Shown here piece by piece: positions 10,618 to 21,522 of a stretch of 64,000 nt of DNA (positions are counted from its first letter, which is position 1; each line of letters begins with the position of its first letter). The notes under the pieces were generated by a model. It had not been told where the DNA came from and did not search any database. It was given only the letters and a program-made list of their open reading frames with translations. The translations under genes were made by a program, and so were the position numbers. The stretch covers positions 53,299,190-53,363,189 of the forward strand of contig CM061244.1 of the NCBI GenBank assembly GCA_030848705.1, given 5' to 3'. Source of the DNA: Heracleum sosnowskyi. Its lineage: Eukaryota; Streptophyta; Magnoliopsida; Apiales; Apiaceae.

Positions 10618-11948
10618 TTAACATACCAGATTCAGAATTCCCAATTCACTTACCAACCTGTTGAAGGTTGCTTCATCCAATGGCTTAGTGAAGATGTCAG
10701 CAAGTTGCTTGTCAGTTGGGACATAGATCAGCTTCACAGTTCCTTGTTCAACATGCTCTCTGATAAAGTGATGTCTTATATCAATATGCTTTGTCCTAGA
10801 GTGTTGAACTGGATTGTCTGAAATGGCTATGGCACTAGTGTTGTCACAGTAAATAGGAATGTCTCTTAGCACTAGACCATAATCCAGAAGTTGATTCTTC
10901 ATCCATAGAATTTGAGCACAGCAACTGCCTGCAGCAATATATTCAGCTTCTGCAGTTGAGGTAGAAACTGAATGCTGCTTCTTGCTAAACCATGAGACCA
11001 ATCTTCCACCAAGAAATTGACAGCTACCAGTAGTACTCTTTCTGTCAATCTTGCATCCAGCATAGTCTGAGTCTGAGTAACCAATTAGATCAAATCCAGT
11101 ATTCTTAGGATACCAAAGGCCTAGGTTAGGAGTGCCTTTTAAGTATCAAAAGATTCTCTTGATGGCTACTAAGTGTGACTCCTTTGGATCACTTTGAAAC
11201 CTTGCACAGAGACATGTAGCAAACATGATGTCAGGTCTGCTAGCAGTTAGATATAGGAGAGATCCTACCATGCCTCTATAGGTGCTTGAGTCAACTTTCT
11301 TTCCTTTAGGGTCAAGATCCAGACTAGTTGATGTAGACATTGGTGTCTTTGCAGGTGATGAATCTTCCAAGTTGAACTTTTTGAGAAGTTCCTTGATGTA
11401 TTTAGCTTGACAAATGAAGATTCCATCAGGTTGTTGAAGAATTTGTAATCCCAGAAAGAATGACAATTCTCCCATCATACTCATCTCATATTTGCTACTC
11501 ATGAGAGAGGAAAACTTCTCACACAGCTTCTCATTTGTAGAACCAAAAATGATGTCATCCACATAGATTTGTACCAGAATGATGTCCTTGCCATGGTGTT
11601 TGTAGAAAAGTGTCTTGTCCACAACTCCTCTAGTAAACTGATTTTCCAAAAGAAAAGTGGAAAGTGTGTCATACCAAGCCCTGGGTGCTTGCTTTAGTCC
11701 ATACAAAGCCTTGAAGAGTTTGTACACAAAATCATACATTTCAGCATCCTCAAACCCTGGTGGCTGTTCAACATACACTTCTTCTTCCAACTCTCCATTT
11801 AGGAATGCACTTTTGACATCCATCTGAAATACTTTGAAGTTGCAGTGTGCAGCATAGGCTAGAAAGATTCTTATAGCTTCAAGTCTTGAAACAGGTGCAA
11901 ATGTCTCATCATAGTCTATTCCTTCCTGTTGACAGTAACCTTTAGCTA
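10618..11948 (-). pseudogene. E4 reverse transcriptase and RNase H (5'-truncated pol)
   Basis: On the minus strand the frame enters at AKGYCQQEGIDYDETF (11948) and runs to the stop at 10618-10620. One in-frame TGA (11146-11148) lies where family members have Arg (RIF-R-YLKGT). RT motifs QMDVKSAFLNG and YVDDIIFG and the RNase H motifs GYSDSDYAGC, AEAEYIAAGSCCAQ, YCDNTSA and LADIFTKPLDE are all present. The upstream residues LV of the LVAKGY motif and everything before them are missing, because the LTR of E5 begins at 11949. By strand and order this is the 3' part of the element whose gag-protease lies at 18011-19747. Confidence 0.85.
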
Positions 11949-12442
11949 TGTTAGATATAATTGTTGAAGTTTGCTTATCAGTGTTTAAGCAACAGGTACT
12001 CATCAGAGTTTACTAGAAGCCAGTCAGAGTTTATTAAAGTCTGACGGGGTGAGAGTTTGCCTTAGCTATCGGTGCTAATATGAAGATTCTAGAAGCAATA
12101 TATCTTGAAGATGGAAAGAAGCAAGATATATTGAGACAGATAAGGAAACGGAACAGAAGACAGAAGCAATCCTAATTTGATATGATTTGTATAGCTAATT
12201 TATAGGAATATCAATTAGAGATTGATTATGTAACTGTGTATTATATAAACACAGATAGGTTAACCCTAAAAGGGATGCGAATACTGAATATATTATTCTT
12301 GTAACCTAGCAGCTCTCTGTGATTCTTTAACATCACTGAGAGAAGAGTTATTTTATATAATTCAGTTATTGATTCATAAACAGTGTTCTTGAGTGTTATT
12401 ATCATATTAATATTGATTATATATTGTGTATTCGGCCTAACA
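11949..12442 (+). repeat. 5' LTR of E5
   Basis: This 494-bp LTR begins TGTTAGATATAATTG and ends TTCGGCCTAACA, clearly related to the E1 3' LTR at 8405-8911. A TATA-like TATTATATAAACACAG lies near 12240. The family's other LTR copy is followed by foreign sequence, but this one is followed by a primer-binding site, so it is a true 5' LTR. Confidence 0.9.
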
Positions 12443-12456
12443 ATTGGTATCAGAGC
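12443..12456 (+). other. Primer-binding site of E5
   Basis: ATTGGTATCAGAGC is a perfect match to the plant copia site complementary to the 3' end of initiator tRNA-Met, placed directly after the LTR. Confidence 0.9.
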
Positions 12457-12505
12457 AAAGGCTGTTTAATATATACAGTTTATCGATCCAAACACAAGTA
12501 TAATC

Positions 12506-14854
12506 ATGGCTGACAACTCTCAGGAAGGTTCTAATGCAGGTTCTAATGCTCAGAAGGTTCAACCTACTTCTATGAGTCGATATGAGACTATAAGGGTTCC
12601 AATTCTCAGACCAGTTTAATATCCAATATGGAAGGTGAAGATGACCATGTTTCTGGAAGCCACAGATCCAGAATACCTTGATAGAATCAATGATGGTCCT
12701 CATATGCCAACTAAATTGTCTCCTGTTGTTACTGGGCAAGAACAAAAGACTGTTCCAAAAGAGAAGAAAGATTTGACTCCTGAAGACATCTCATCAATTG
12801 CAAAGGATGCAAAGGTTAGACATCTACTACACAGTGCCTTAGATAATGTCATGTCTAACAGAGTGATTGGCTGCAAAACTTCCAAAGAAATTTGGGATGC
12901 TTTGGAAGTCAGGTGTCAAGGAACAAGTGCTATAAAGAAGAATAGGAAGACTATTCTTACACAGGAATATGAACACTTTGACTCTAGATCTGATGAAAGT
13001 TTGACAGATACATATGACAGATTTTGTAAATTGTTGAATGATTTGTCCCTGGTTGATAAAGAATATGAACTTGAAGAGTCAAATCTCAAGTTTCTTCTAT
13101 CCCTACCTGAAAGATGGGATTTAAAGGCAACAACAATCAGAGACAATTATGATCTTGCGGATACAGATCTTGATGAAATCTATGGGTTGCTTAAAACTCA
13201 TGAACTTGAAATAGAACAGAGAAACAAAAGATCTGGAAAGAAGACAAAATCTGTTGCTCTTAAAATTGAAGAAAAGCCTGTCAAGAAGGAATCATCAAGA
13301 AAGAAATCCAAAGGAAAGGCTTTAGTCATTAAATCTGACAGTGAGTCATCAAACTCTGATGATGGCTCAAACACTGATGATGAAGCTTCTGATTCTGAGG
13401 ATGATGAAGAAGAGATGATGAGAATGGTTGCTTTAATGGTGAAGACCTTCAAGAAGATGGGATTCAAGAACTTCAAGAAAGGAAAGAGATTCTCAAGGAA
13501 AGATTCAAATTCTGATAAAAGAAATTTCAGAAAGTCTGAGGGAAAATATACCAAGTCTGGAAAGAAAGACAAGTCTGAGATCCAGTGCTACAAGTGTAAA
13601 GAGATGGGTCATTATGCTCCAGAGTGCAAGAAAGGAAAATCTGAGAAAGCACTCATCACTAAAGGCAAGGACTGGGCAGACACTTCAGACTCAGATGAGG
13701 GAGTTAATTATGCTCTCATGGCAACTGTTAAAGATGAAGCTGAGTCATCTGGAAATAAGGTACCCCTAACAACTTATGCTTATGATACTGATAACATATC
13801 TGAGTTAAGAATTTATCTTAAAAGCATACATGTTAGTTATAGAGATCAGACTTTAGAAAATGAAAGAATCAAATCTGAGAATCTAGGTCTTAAAGAGAGG
13901 AATAAATTTCTTGAAGAGAAACTTGTTAACATGCAACAAGTTCAAAAGGAGAGAGATGATGTTGTTTATGTTGAACAGGAGTTGCTTAAAAGATATAGGG
14001 AAATAGAATCTGAGTTGGAAAAAGAGAGGAAAGTAATTAAAACCTGGACAAATTCTGGAAAAGACACACATCAGGTTTTTCAGACAGATACTGTAGGCTT
14101 AGGTTACTGTGAAGGAGATGAACTTAGGTTTAAAGATAAAGTTAAAGTGAAACCACAACTTAAACCTGTGCAATTTGTTCCTGAATACAGTAAGCTAAAG
14201 TCTGTTGTTGTAAAAGAAGCTGTTATGGAGCCAATTGAAACTTGTGAAAAACAGGTTAATATTGGTTCAATAACAGAGAATAAGATTGAGATAGAAGCTG
14301 TTAAAGAACCAGTAAAAATCTGTGATAAACAGGTTAATGTTGGTTTAATGACAGAGAAACAATTCAAACATAAGCTCAAAGAAGTAAAGTCTGTAAACAA
14401 ACAGAAAATGTTTAAGAAGAATAGGAATGGAAAAGTAGGCATTAATAAAAGAAATGATTATCTGCCTAATTCTGCTGCTCCTAGAAAAACATGTCATAGT
14501 TGTGGTAGTACTAACCATCTTGCCAGGTTTTGCAAGAAGAACAAAGATATTAACTCTTTACCCTCCACATCTGGAGTAAAGAATGATTATGTTAGGGTTA
14601 GACCACAAACTTTATGCACACACTGTGGGAGCACTTGGCATTCCATTTATACTTGCAAGAGTTATCATGCTATTTATCACAACTATTATGAGCTAAAACC
14701 CAACTTGAAGTGGGTTAGAGCAAACTCTGCAAGTGTAAAGTCTGACAATGTTAGTTTAAACTCTGTTGATAGTGATTCCGCTGCAAAAGCTAACAATGTT
14801 AAGAAAGTCAAAGGATCCAAGCAAGTCTGGATCCTTAAATCTAACACTCAGTGA
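12506..14854 (+). pseudogene. E5 gag with three CCHC knuckles, one nonsense codon
   Basis: ATG 12506 (MADNSQEGSNAG) opens a frame that is stopped by TAA 12617-12619 in the conserved PxYPIWKVKM region and then stays open to TGA 14852-14854. Domains: the copia gag core (roughly 12620-13200, family UBN2); a Lys/Ser/Asp-rich linker; zinc knuckle CYKCKEMGHYAPEC at 13586; a coiled coil at about 13800-14050; a 26-residue tandem repeat (first unit from 14216, second from 14294); and two more CX2CX4HX4C knuckles, CHSCGSTNHLARFC at 14492 and CTHCGSTWHSIYTC at 14615. The second and third knuckles are unusual, since most copia gags have one. The protein would coat and package element RNA in virus-like particles. 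Confidence 0.85.
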
Positions 14855-14864
14855 TTGTTTGTGA

Positions 14865-16595
14865 TTGCAGGGCATAAAAGAGAGCACTATTATCTTGGAC
14901 AGTGGATGCTCAGGACATATGACTGGAAATAAAGCCCTGCTATCAGATTTTGAGGAAAAAGCTGGCCCAAAAGTTTCCTATGGAGATGGCAACATAGGAC
15001 ATACTCTGGGATATGGCAATATCAATCTTGGAAGTGTCATCATTACTAATGTAGCTCTTGTCTCAGGACTCAAGCATGATCTGCTTTCTGTGAGTCAAAT
15101 CTGTGACAGAGGATACCATGTAGATTTTCATACTGAACATTGTGAAGTAATCAGCAAATCTACAGGGAAAGTTGTTCTAGTTGGACATAGGCACAATAAC
15201 ATCTATGAAGCAAGTTTGGTAACAAACTCTGAAGGAAAAACTGTGTGTCTATCTGCAAGAATGTCTAGTGAAGAGAGTTGGAAATGGCATAAGAAGCTCT
15301 CTCACCTAAACTTGAACAACATAAATGAGTTGATTCGAAAAGATCTTGTAAGGGGACTTCCAAAGTCAATACTCAGCTTGGATGGTCTGTGTGATTCTTG
15401 TCAAAAGGCCAAGCAAAGGAAGTCATCTTTCAAGAGTAAATCTGAATCTTCAGTTGTGGAACTTTATCATCTTCTACATGTTGATCTTTTTGGTCCAGTA
15501 AATATAATGTCATTGGGCAGAAAGAAATATGCTCTAGTTATTGTTGATGAGTACACTAGGTACACATGGGTGTATTTCTTAGCAAAGAAGGATGAAACTG
15601 TCCTAACTTTGATGGATCATGTAAAGCTACTGGACAAAGGATCAGAATTCAAAGTGAAAATTATAAGAAGTGACAATGGTACTGAATTCAGAAATTCTTT
15701 AATGGAAGCTTTCTGCAAGGAAAGAGGAGTGAAACAAGAATTTTCTGCACCTGGAACTCCACAGCAAAATGGTGTAGTTGAAAGAAAGAACAGAACTCTA
15801 ATCGAAGCTGCCAGAACAATGCTTGATGAAGCAAAATTGCCAACTTATTTCTGGGCAGAAGCTGTTCAAACAGCTTGTTTTACTCAAAATGCTACACTGA
15901 TCAACAAGCATGGGAAAACACCATATGAGATGGTGAAAAATAAGAAGCCAAATTTGAAATATTTTCATATTTTTGGATGCAAGTGTTTTGTGTTGAAAAC
16001 TCATCCTGAACAATTGACCAAGTTTGACTTAAAAGTTGATGAAGGAATTTTTGTTGGATACCCACTATCAACAAAAGCTTTCAGAGTCTACAATCTGAGA
16101 ACTAAAGTGATCATGGAATCTATACATGTGTCATTTGATGACAAGAAAATAACTGGAATAGAAGATGAAGAATATCATGATCAACTTCGATTTGAAAATG
16201 AAGATCTAAACTCTGATGACGTAAACTCTAATGAAGCAAATCCAACAAACTCTGATGAAGCATACTCTGAACCTCTACTGGTAAACACTGAGGAAATTTC
16301 TCTGACAGAACAAAATAGAGAACCAGTCGAGGGGGAGCGTGAAGAAACTTCAGAAACATCTCAAGATAATAATTCAAATTCTGAAAGTGAATCAGCTGAA
16401 GGATCTATCCCAAACTCTGAGTCAAACACTGAAAATTCAAACTCTGAGCAGTCCAATTCAGGGGGAGCCTCAGAGAATGCAAATGGTCAAGAAGAAATCA
16501 GGAGAGCGTGGATCAAGGGGGAGGATCTAATAATGAAAATAGAAGCCAATTACCAACAGCAAGAAGGTGGACACAATCCCATACACCTGACTTGA
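14865..16595 (+). pseudogene. E5 protease and integrase
   Basis: This frame is shifted relative to gag. It opens just after two closely spaced stops (TGA 14852 in the gag frame, TGA 14862 in this one). Protease motif ILDSGCSGHMTG is followed by the integrase zinc site (HKKLSH...CDSC), then the catalytic motifs HVDLFGP, RSDNGTEF and GVVERKNRTL, which supply the D, D, E triad. After the core comes a Ser/Asn/Glu-rich linker with many NSxS and NSE words. The frame then ends at 16595, because a frameshift near 16500-16520 moves the downstream RT into another frame. Confidence 0.85.
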
Positions 16596-18010
16596 TAATT
16601 GGAGATCCAGAAGCTAGTGTAAGAACTAGAAGTGCTACAAATAATGAATGTCTGTTTCATGCATTCTTATCTCAAACAGAGCCCAAGAAAGTGGAAGAAG
16701 CTCTTCAAGATGCTAACTGGATAACAACAATGCAAGAGGAGTTAAATGAATTTGAGAGGAATGAAGTCTAGACACTTGTACCAAGACCAAAGAACAGATC
16801 TATTATTGGTACAAAGTGGGTTTTCAGAAACAAAACAGACAGTGATGGAGTAATTACAAGGAATAAAGCTAGACTTGTGGCTAAAGGCTATTCACAGCAG
16901 GAAGGAATTGATTATGATGAAACCTTTGCTCCAGTTGCAAGATTGGAGGCAATAAGGATTTTTCTGGCCTATGCTGCTCACAAGAAGTTTAAAGTCTTTC
17001 AGATGGATGTAAAAAGTGCTTTTCTCAATGGGAAACTTGAAGAAGAAGTGTTTGTTGAACAACCACCAGGGTTTGTAGATTCCAAACATCCAGATTATGT
17101 CTACAGACTTGATAAGGCATTATATGGACTAAAGCAGGCACCTAGAGCATGGTATGAAACTCTGGCTCAATTTCTTTTAGAAAGTGGGTTCACTAGAGGT
17201 ACAATTGACAAAACCTTGTTCTATTTTAATTTTGGTGATGATTTGCTGTTAGTTCAAATCTATGTGGATGACATAATTTTTGGGTCTACTAATGACAAAC
17301 TCTGTAAGAAATTTGCCAAGCTTATGCAGTCAAGATATCAAATGAGTATGATGGGAGAGCTTAGTTATTTTCTAGGCTTACAGGTCAAGCAAACAGATGA
17401 TGGGATTTTTATCAATCAAGCAAAATATACCAGAAATCTTCTCAAGAAATTTGGTATGCTTGATAGTTCATCTGCTACAACTCCCATGGCAACTGCAACA
17501 AAGCTAGACAAAGACACAGGAGCCTCAGTAGATATGACAAACTATAGAGGAATGATAGGGTCTCTTCTTTATCTGACGGCAAGTAGACCAGATATCATGT
17601 ATGCAACATGTCTTTGTGCAAGATTTCAAGCAGACCCCAGAGAGCCACATCTAACAGCTGTGAAGAGGATTTTCAAATATCTCAAAGGAACCATAACTCT
17701 TGGTTTGTGGTACCCTAGAGAATCAGAGTTTAAATTAATTGGTTACTCTGATGCAGATTTTGCAGGCTGTAAGATAGACAGAAAAAGCACAAGTGGAAGC
17801 TGTCAATTTTTAGGTGACAAATTAGTTTCTTGGTACAGCAAGAAACAGAAATCAATTTCCACATCCACAGCAGAAGCAGAGTATATAGCTGCTGGTAATC
17901 CAGTACAGCACTCCATGACCAAGCACATCAGCATAAGGTATCATTTTATCAGGGAACATGTGGAAGAAGGAAACATTGAGCTTCATTTTGTTTCTATAGA
18001 CCAACAGCTT
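16508..18010 (+). pseudogene. E5 reverse transcriptase and truncated RNase H
   Basis: The frame runs from about 16508 through one in-frame TAG (16769-16771, where the family has Trp: W-TLVPRP). It then carries intact RT motifs: KARLVAKGYSQQ, QMDVKSAFLNG and YVDDIIFG. RNase H begins with GYSDADFAGC and SWYSKKQ, but at 17896 it jumps from AEYIAAG directly to NPVQHSMTKH. Compared with the E4 copy 37 residues are gone, including the active-site Asp of YCDNTSA. After DQQL (18010) the sequence switches to antisense E4. The truncated RNase H cannot be functional. Confidence 0.85.
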
Positions 18011-19747
18011 CCTGTGCCAAAGCATACTGTCACCAACAGTTGCTTTACTGTAGAAACAGTAAACTTTATCCTTCTTTGTTGAGTTTAAGTCAGCAACAAA
18101 CAAGCTTCCTTTTCTAACCCCTTTTAGAGAGAGGCTCCCATCCTTCTTGTGATAGATGTAACACATCATCATATCAAAATCAACCTTGAATCCCCTGTCA
18201 CTGAATTGGCTGACACTGAGTAGATTGTGCTTCAATCCATCCACAAGAGCAATGTCTTCAATGACAACATTTCCAATTTCCAGACAACCATATCCCACTG
18301 TGTAACCCTTGTTGTTGTCTCCAAAGGTTATGATTGGGCCAGCTTTCTCTACATAGTGTGATAGCAGGGCTTTATCACCTGTCATGTGTCTTGAGCAACC
18401 ACTGTCAATAATCCACATGACTTGATCTTTCTTCTTGCCCTGACTTGAAGATGTTGATGTTACTTCATCAGTACTAGCCATGAAAGCTAGGTTGACATAT
18501 TCTTCTTCATCTTCATCATCAGACTCATCCCAACACTTTCCTTCAGCCACATAGGCTCTACCTTGATTCTTCTTAGAGTATCCACCAGTTCCTTTCTCAA
18601 ACCTCTGAACCTGTTTGGGTCTTTTGCATTCAGTAGCAAAATGACCAGTTTCACCGCAGTTGTAACACTTGAACTTTGACCTATCCACAAATCCAGTCTT
18701 GTATCCTCCTTTGGTTGAACTTCCCACAGTAGCCTTTGATGAACTTCCCCTAATGAACTTGGATGCTTGGCCTTGGGGCTTGTATGATCTATCCTTCTTG
18801 AACCTAAAGTTCTTGAACTTTTTGGCCATGTAAGCCATAGTAGGATTGTCCATGCTTTCCAGTTCCTCCATTGTGTAGAAGTCTTCATCTTCCACATCCT
18901 TGAGCTGTAGTACTACTTTCTCATCATCTTCAACAACCTCTTCTATCTTCAAGGATTGTGCATGGGTTGGTTGTGTGATTTGTAGTACTTCACTTGGTTG
19001 TGTGATCCTTGGCACTTGTGCTACTAGGGCACTTGACATATTGGCCATCTTGTTCCTTGTTCCACTCTGTATGGCTCTCTTTTGAAAGAGTTCAAGTTCA
19101 TAGGATTTCAGAATGCCATAAAGTGTCTCAAAGGTTATATTGTTGAGATCTCTTCCTTCTCGTATGGCTGTTGTCTTGTGTTCAAGGTGATCAGGTAGTG
19201 TAAGCAGGAACTTGACATTTAATTCTTTTCTGTCATAGTACTTGTCATGTATCTGTAGTTCAGTTAAGAGCTTACTGAACCTTTCAAACATGGAAGTTAA
19301 GTCTTCACCAGGCTTGGCCATGAATGCCTCATATTGTGATATCAGTATTTGCCTTTGGTTGCCCTTAACTTCTTCACTTCCTTCACATAGTAAAGCTAAC
19401 CTGATCCACATCTCCTTGGCAGATGTGCAGCTTATCACACTTCCACACATGGCTTTATCCAACGTGAGAGAATCGAGCAAGATGAGTTGCAAGTGATCAT
19501 CTAGCACCATTTTCTCCTTCTCAGGTTCCAAAAATTCAGAGGGATCTTTGGGAACCCAATGTGCAGGAATGACTTCACCATTTACTGTTGTGGCTTCAAT
19601 TTCCTTCCTTGGAATGAAAGGACCATTCTCGAGAATACCTGGGTATAGTGGATTCGTAGCTTTGATAAACAACAAGATCTTTCTTTTCCAAATGCTGTAG
19701 TTCTCTTTATCAAAAGCTGGGATCTTGATACTGTTTGATTTCTGCAT
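18011..19747 (-). pseudogene. E4 gag and protease (3'-truncated)
   Basis: The ATG is at 19745-19747 on the minus strand and the frame is open to the junction at 18010. Gag core (IPAFDKENYSIWKRKILL), a CCHC knuckle CYNCGETGHFATEC (near 18626-18667), an acidic region, and protease motif IIDSGCSRHMTGDKALL are followed by the copia pre-integrase start (SMLWHRKL). There the frame runs into antisense E5. No internal stop was seen, so gag-protease is the best preserved part of E4. The rest of pre-integrase, integrase and the start of RT are missing. Confidence 0.88.
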
Positions 19748-19784
19748 TGTCGTCGTGATCTCAGATATGTATGTTAATCTGTTC

Positions 19785-19798
19785 GCTCTGATACCAGT
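19785..19798 (-). other. Primer-binding site of E4
   Basis: On the minus strand ACTGGTATCAGAGC directly follows the LTR end CCAACA. It matches the initiator tRNA-Met site and fixes the orientation of E4. Confidence 0.88.
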
Positions 19799-20854
19799 TG
19801 TTGGTCCTCGTGTATTTCAGAAGAGAGGGGGGGATGAATGCAATACTGATAAAATTCAATCTCAATTTCAACAACCAAAACTAAGATTTAATGTTATCAA
19901 TAATATGTATGCATTCACAAACAGTATAATCTGAAGACAGGATTCACAAAATAAATGTTTTTATTTATTTTGCAAAGTGTTGCTACAACCTCAAGAGAGA
20001 ATTCTTGAGCTTCGGTTTTCTTCAAGACACTTACTTGTCTTCGTTACTTACCTAGAATGAATTGATAGTCTAAGTATAAAACTAATCATATCATTGTCAA
20101 CACGTGTCTGTGAAGCTGCTGTCATTATCAAGTGGCAGCTTCTTACAAATTGCCTACCCATGTGACATTCCTAAATTGCTAACATGTCAGATATACATTA
20201 CAAAGAAAGCAACCTAGATTCATTCTATTTCCAGCTAAAACAATTCAGCAAATAGAGACTTGACCTTGCTCTTGAATTGATTCGCTTTTGTTTTGTAGTG
20301 CTTGAAGCTTCTGTCGTAGTCTTGCAGACTTGGTGCAGCTTAGGGATACTGCAACACGCCTGTTTCTTGAACATTGAAACTATCACGGGATTTGACTGAG
20401 AAGATACCTAGAACAGGGATCTTTCTTGAGACAGTTACTTTTGCCGCAAATCTTGCTGTCACAGGAATGTGTTTTTGGTGACAGTATGAGTTCCCCGCAT
20501 AGAGTGCTGTCGAGGTTTCCAAACTTGCCGTCGAGGGCTAAAGTTGCTGTCGCGTAGTCTTCCGCCAATGTTGCTGTCAGAGTGAATATACTGTCGTGAC
20601 TTGCAACATTCTGTCTTCTTGTAATCTTACTGTCAATGCTTATGACAGTAACCTTTATTCATGCTGTCATCTAATATGCATTCATTGAGGCTTGAACACA
20701 GCAAGTGAACTTCTTTCAAATTACACAACTAAAATGACATTACATACTGATTATAAGAACATACTTTGGCTGTGATAGTATGTTCTACTTAATTAAAAAA
20801 TTAAGTACATAAAAAGTTAAGTTGTTTCAATGCTATCACCCATAAATCCCAACA
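19799..20854 (-). repeat. 5' LTR of E4 (minus orientation)
   Basis: This 1,056-bp LTR has ends TGTTGG and CCCAACA (plus strand) and is bounded by the primer-binding site on one side. Around 20440-20680 it holds a dense series of CTGTC/GACAG words spaced about 20-40 bp apart, described under findings. The second LTR of E4 is not found near its truncated 3' end at about 9850, so target duplications cannot be checked. Confidence 0.82.
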
Positions 20855-21522
20855 AAGACTATCGGGAAGACTTAGCCTTTTATTAATTATTTCCTTTTAT
20901 TTTCGTTTTAATTATTTTCGAAGACTTCCTTTTGTACTAGGAAGACTCTCGGCAAGACTTTCTCTAAGTCTTCCCGATTGTCTTCCCAGTTCATTTTTCA
21001 AATTTAAAACGGTTCAGTGTATTTTGTTTTTCTTTTTCAGTTTTCTCAACAGTCATATATACATATATTTATACATACGCAGTTCATATCAGTTTCCATT
21101 TCCTTATCAGTTTTTTCCCCCTTCGAATTCTTCATAATCGTTCTCAAGAATTGCTCAAGTTTTTAATTAGCACTTTAATCTTCAGTTTCTAATAATCATA
21201 CACTAAGTCGAATTACTGCTAAAATTTTCATTTTCATTTCATTTTGACTTGTGTGTTTTTGAGTTGTTAAGTGTTTTAAAACTTGCTTTGGGTTTGATTT
21301 TGATTAAGGCAATTCGTGTAATTTGTTTTGGATTGTCTGGGTGTGTGTCAATTTACAAAACTTCAAGTTCTTTGTTTTAAGTTCGAATTAAGGATCATTT
21401 TTCTAAATTGGTTAATTTTTGGTAAAATTTTAATTTTGTGGATTTTAGTTAATTTTGATTAGTTTTAAAATCTCTAAAATTCGAATTTTGTTTTAAATTA
21501 ATTAAAATTTCTTGTTTTTCAA
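20855..21522 (+). other. TATA-rich leader upstream of the env-position ORF
   Basis: No ORF. A perfect 13-bp inverted repeat ATCGGGAAGACTT (20861-20873) and AAGTCTTCCCGAT (20966-20978) brackets a T-rich segment with further GGAAGAC words. A TATA-like run (CATATATACATATATTTATA) follows near 21055-21075, and then a pyrimidine-rich leader leads to the ATG at 21523. This looks like an internal promoter and 5' untranslated region, but that is inference from composition only. Confidence 0.4.

Larger units (their letters stand above)
11949..18010 (+). mobile_element. Ty1-copia element E5, 3'-truncated, inserted in E4
   Basis: It has a 5' LTR, an initiator-Met primer-binding site, gag and pol up to RNase H, all on the plus strand. 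It breaks off in the RNase H motif DQQL; the rest of RNase H, any 3' ORF and the 3' LTR are absent. The 5' LTR splits the minus-strand RT of E4. The 3' break abuts the E4 pre-integrase region at an AGCTT shared by both partners. The simplest reading is insertion of E5 into E4, then a deletion that removed the E5 3' end together with E4 integrase. Confidence 0.8.

Noticed and set aside
17852..18010. Extension of the minus-strand E4 gag-protease frame below 18011
   Set aside because: This stretch is antisense E5 RNase H; the frame happens to stay open past the junction.
20340..20568. Minus-strand frames in the E4 LTR as coding
   Set aside because: They fall entirely inside an LTR and reflect the CTGTC repeats.
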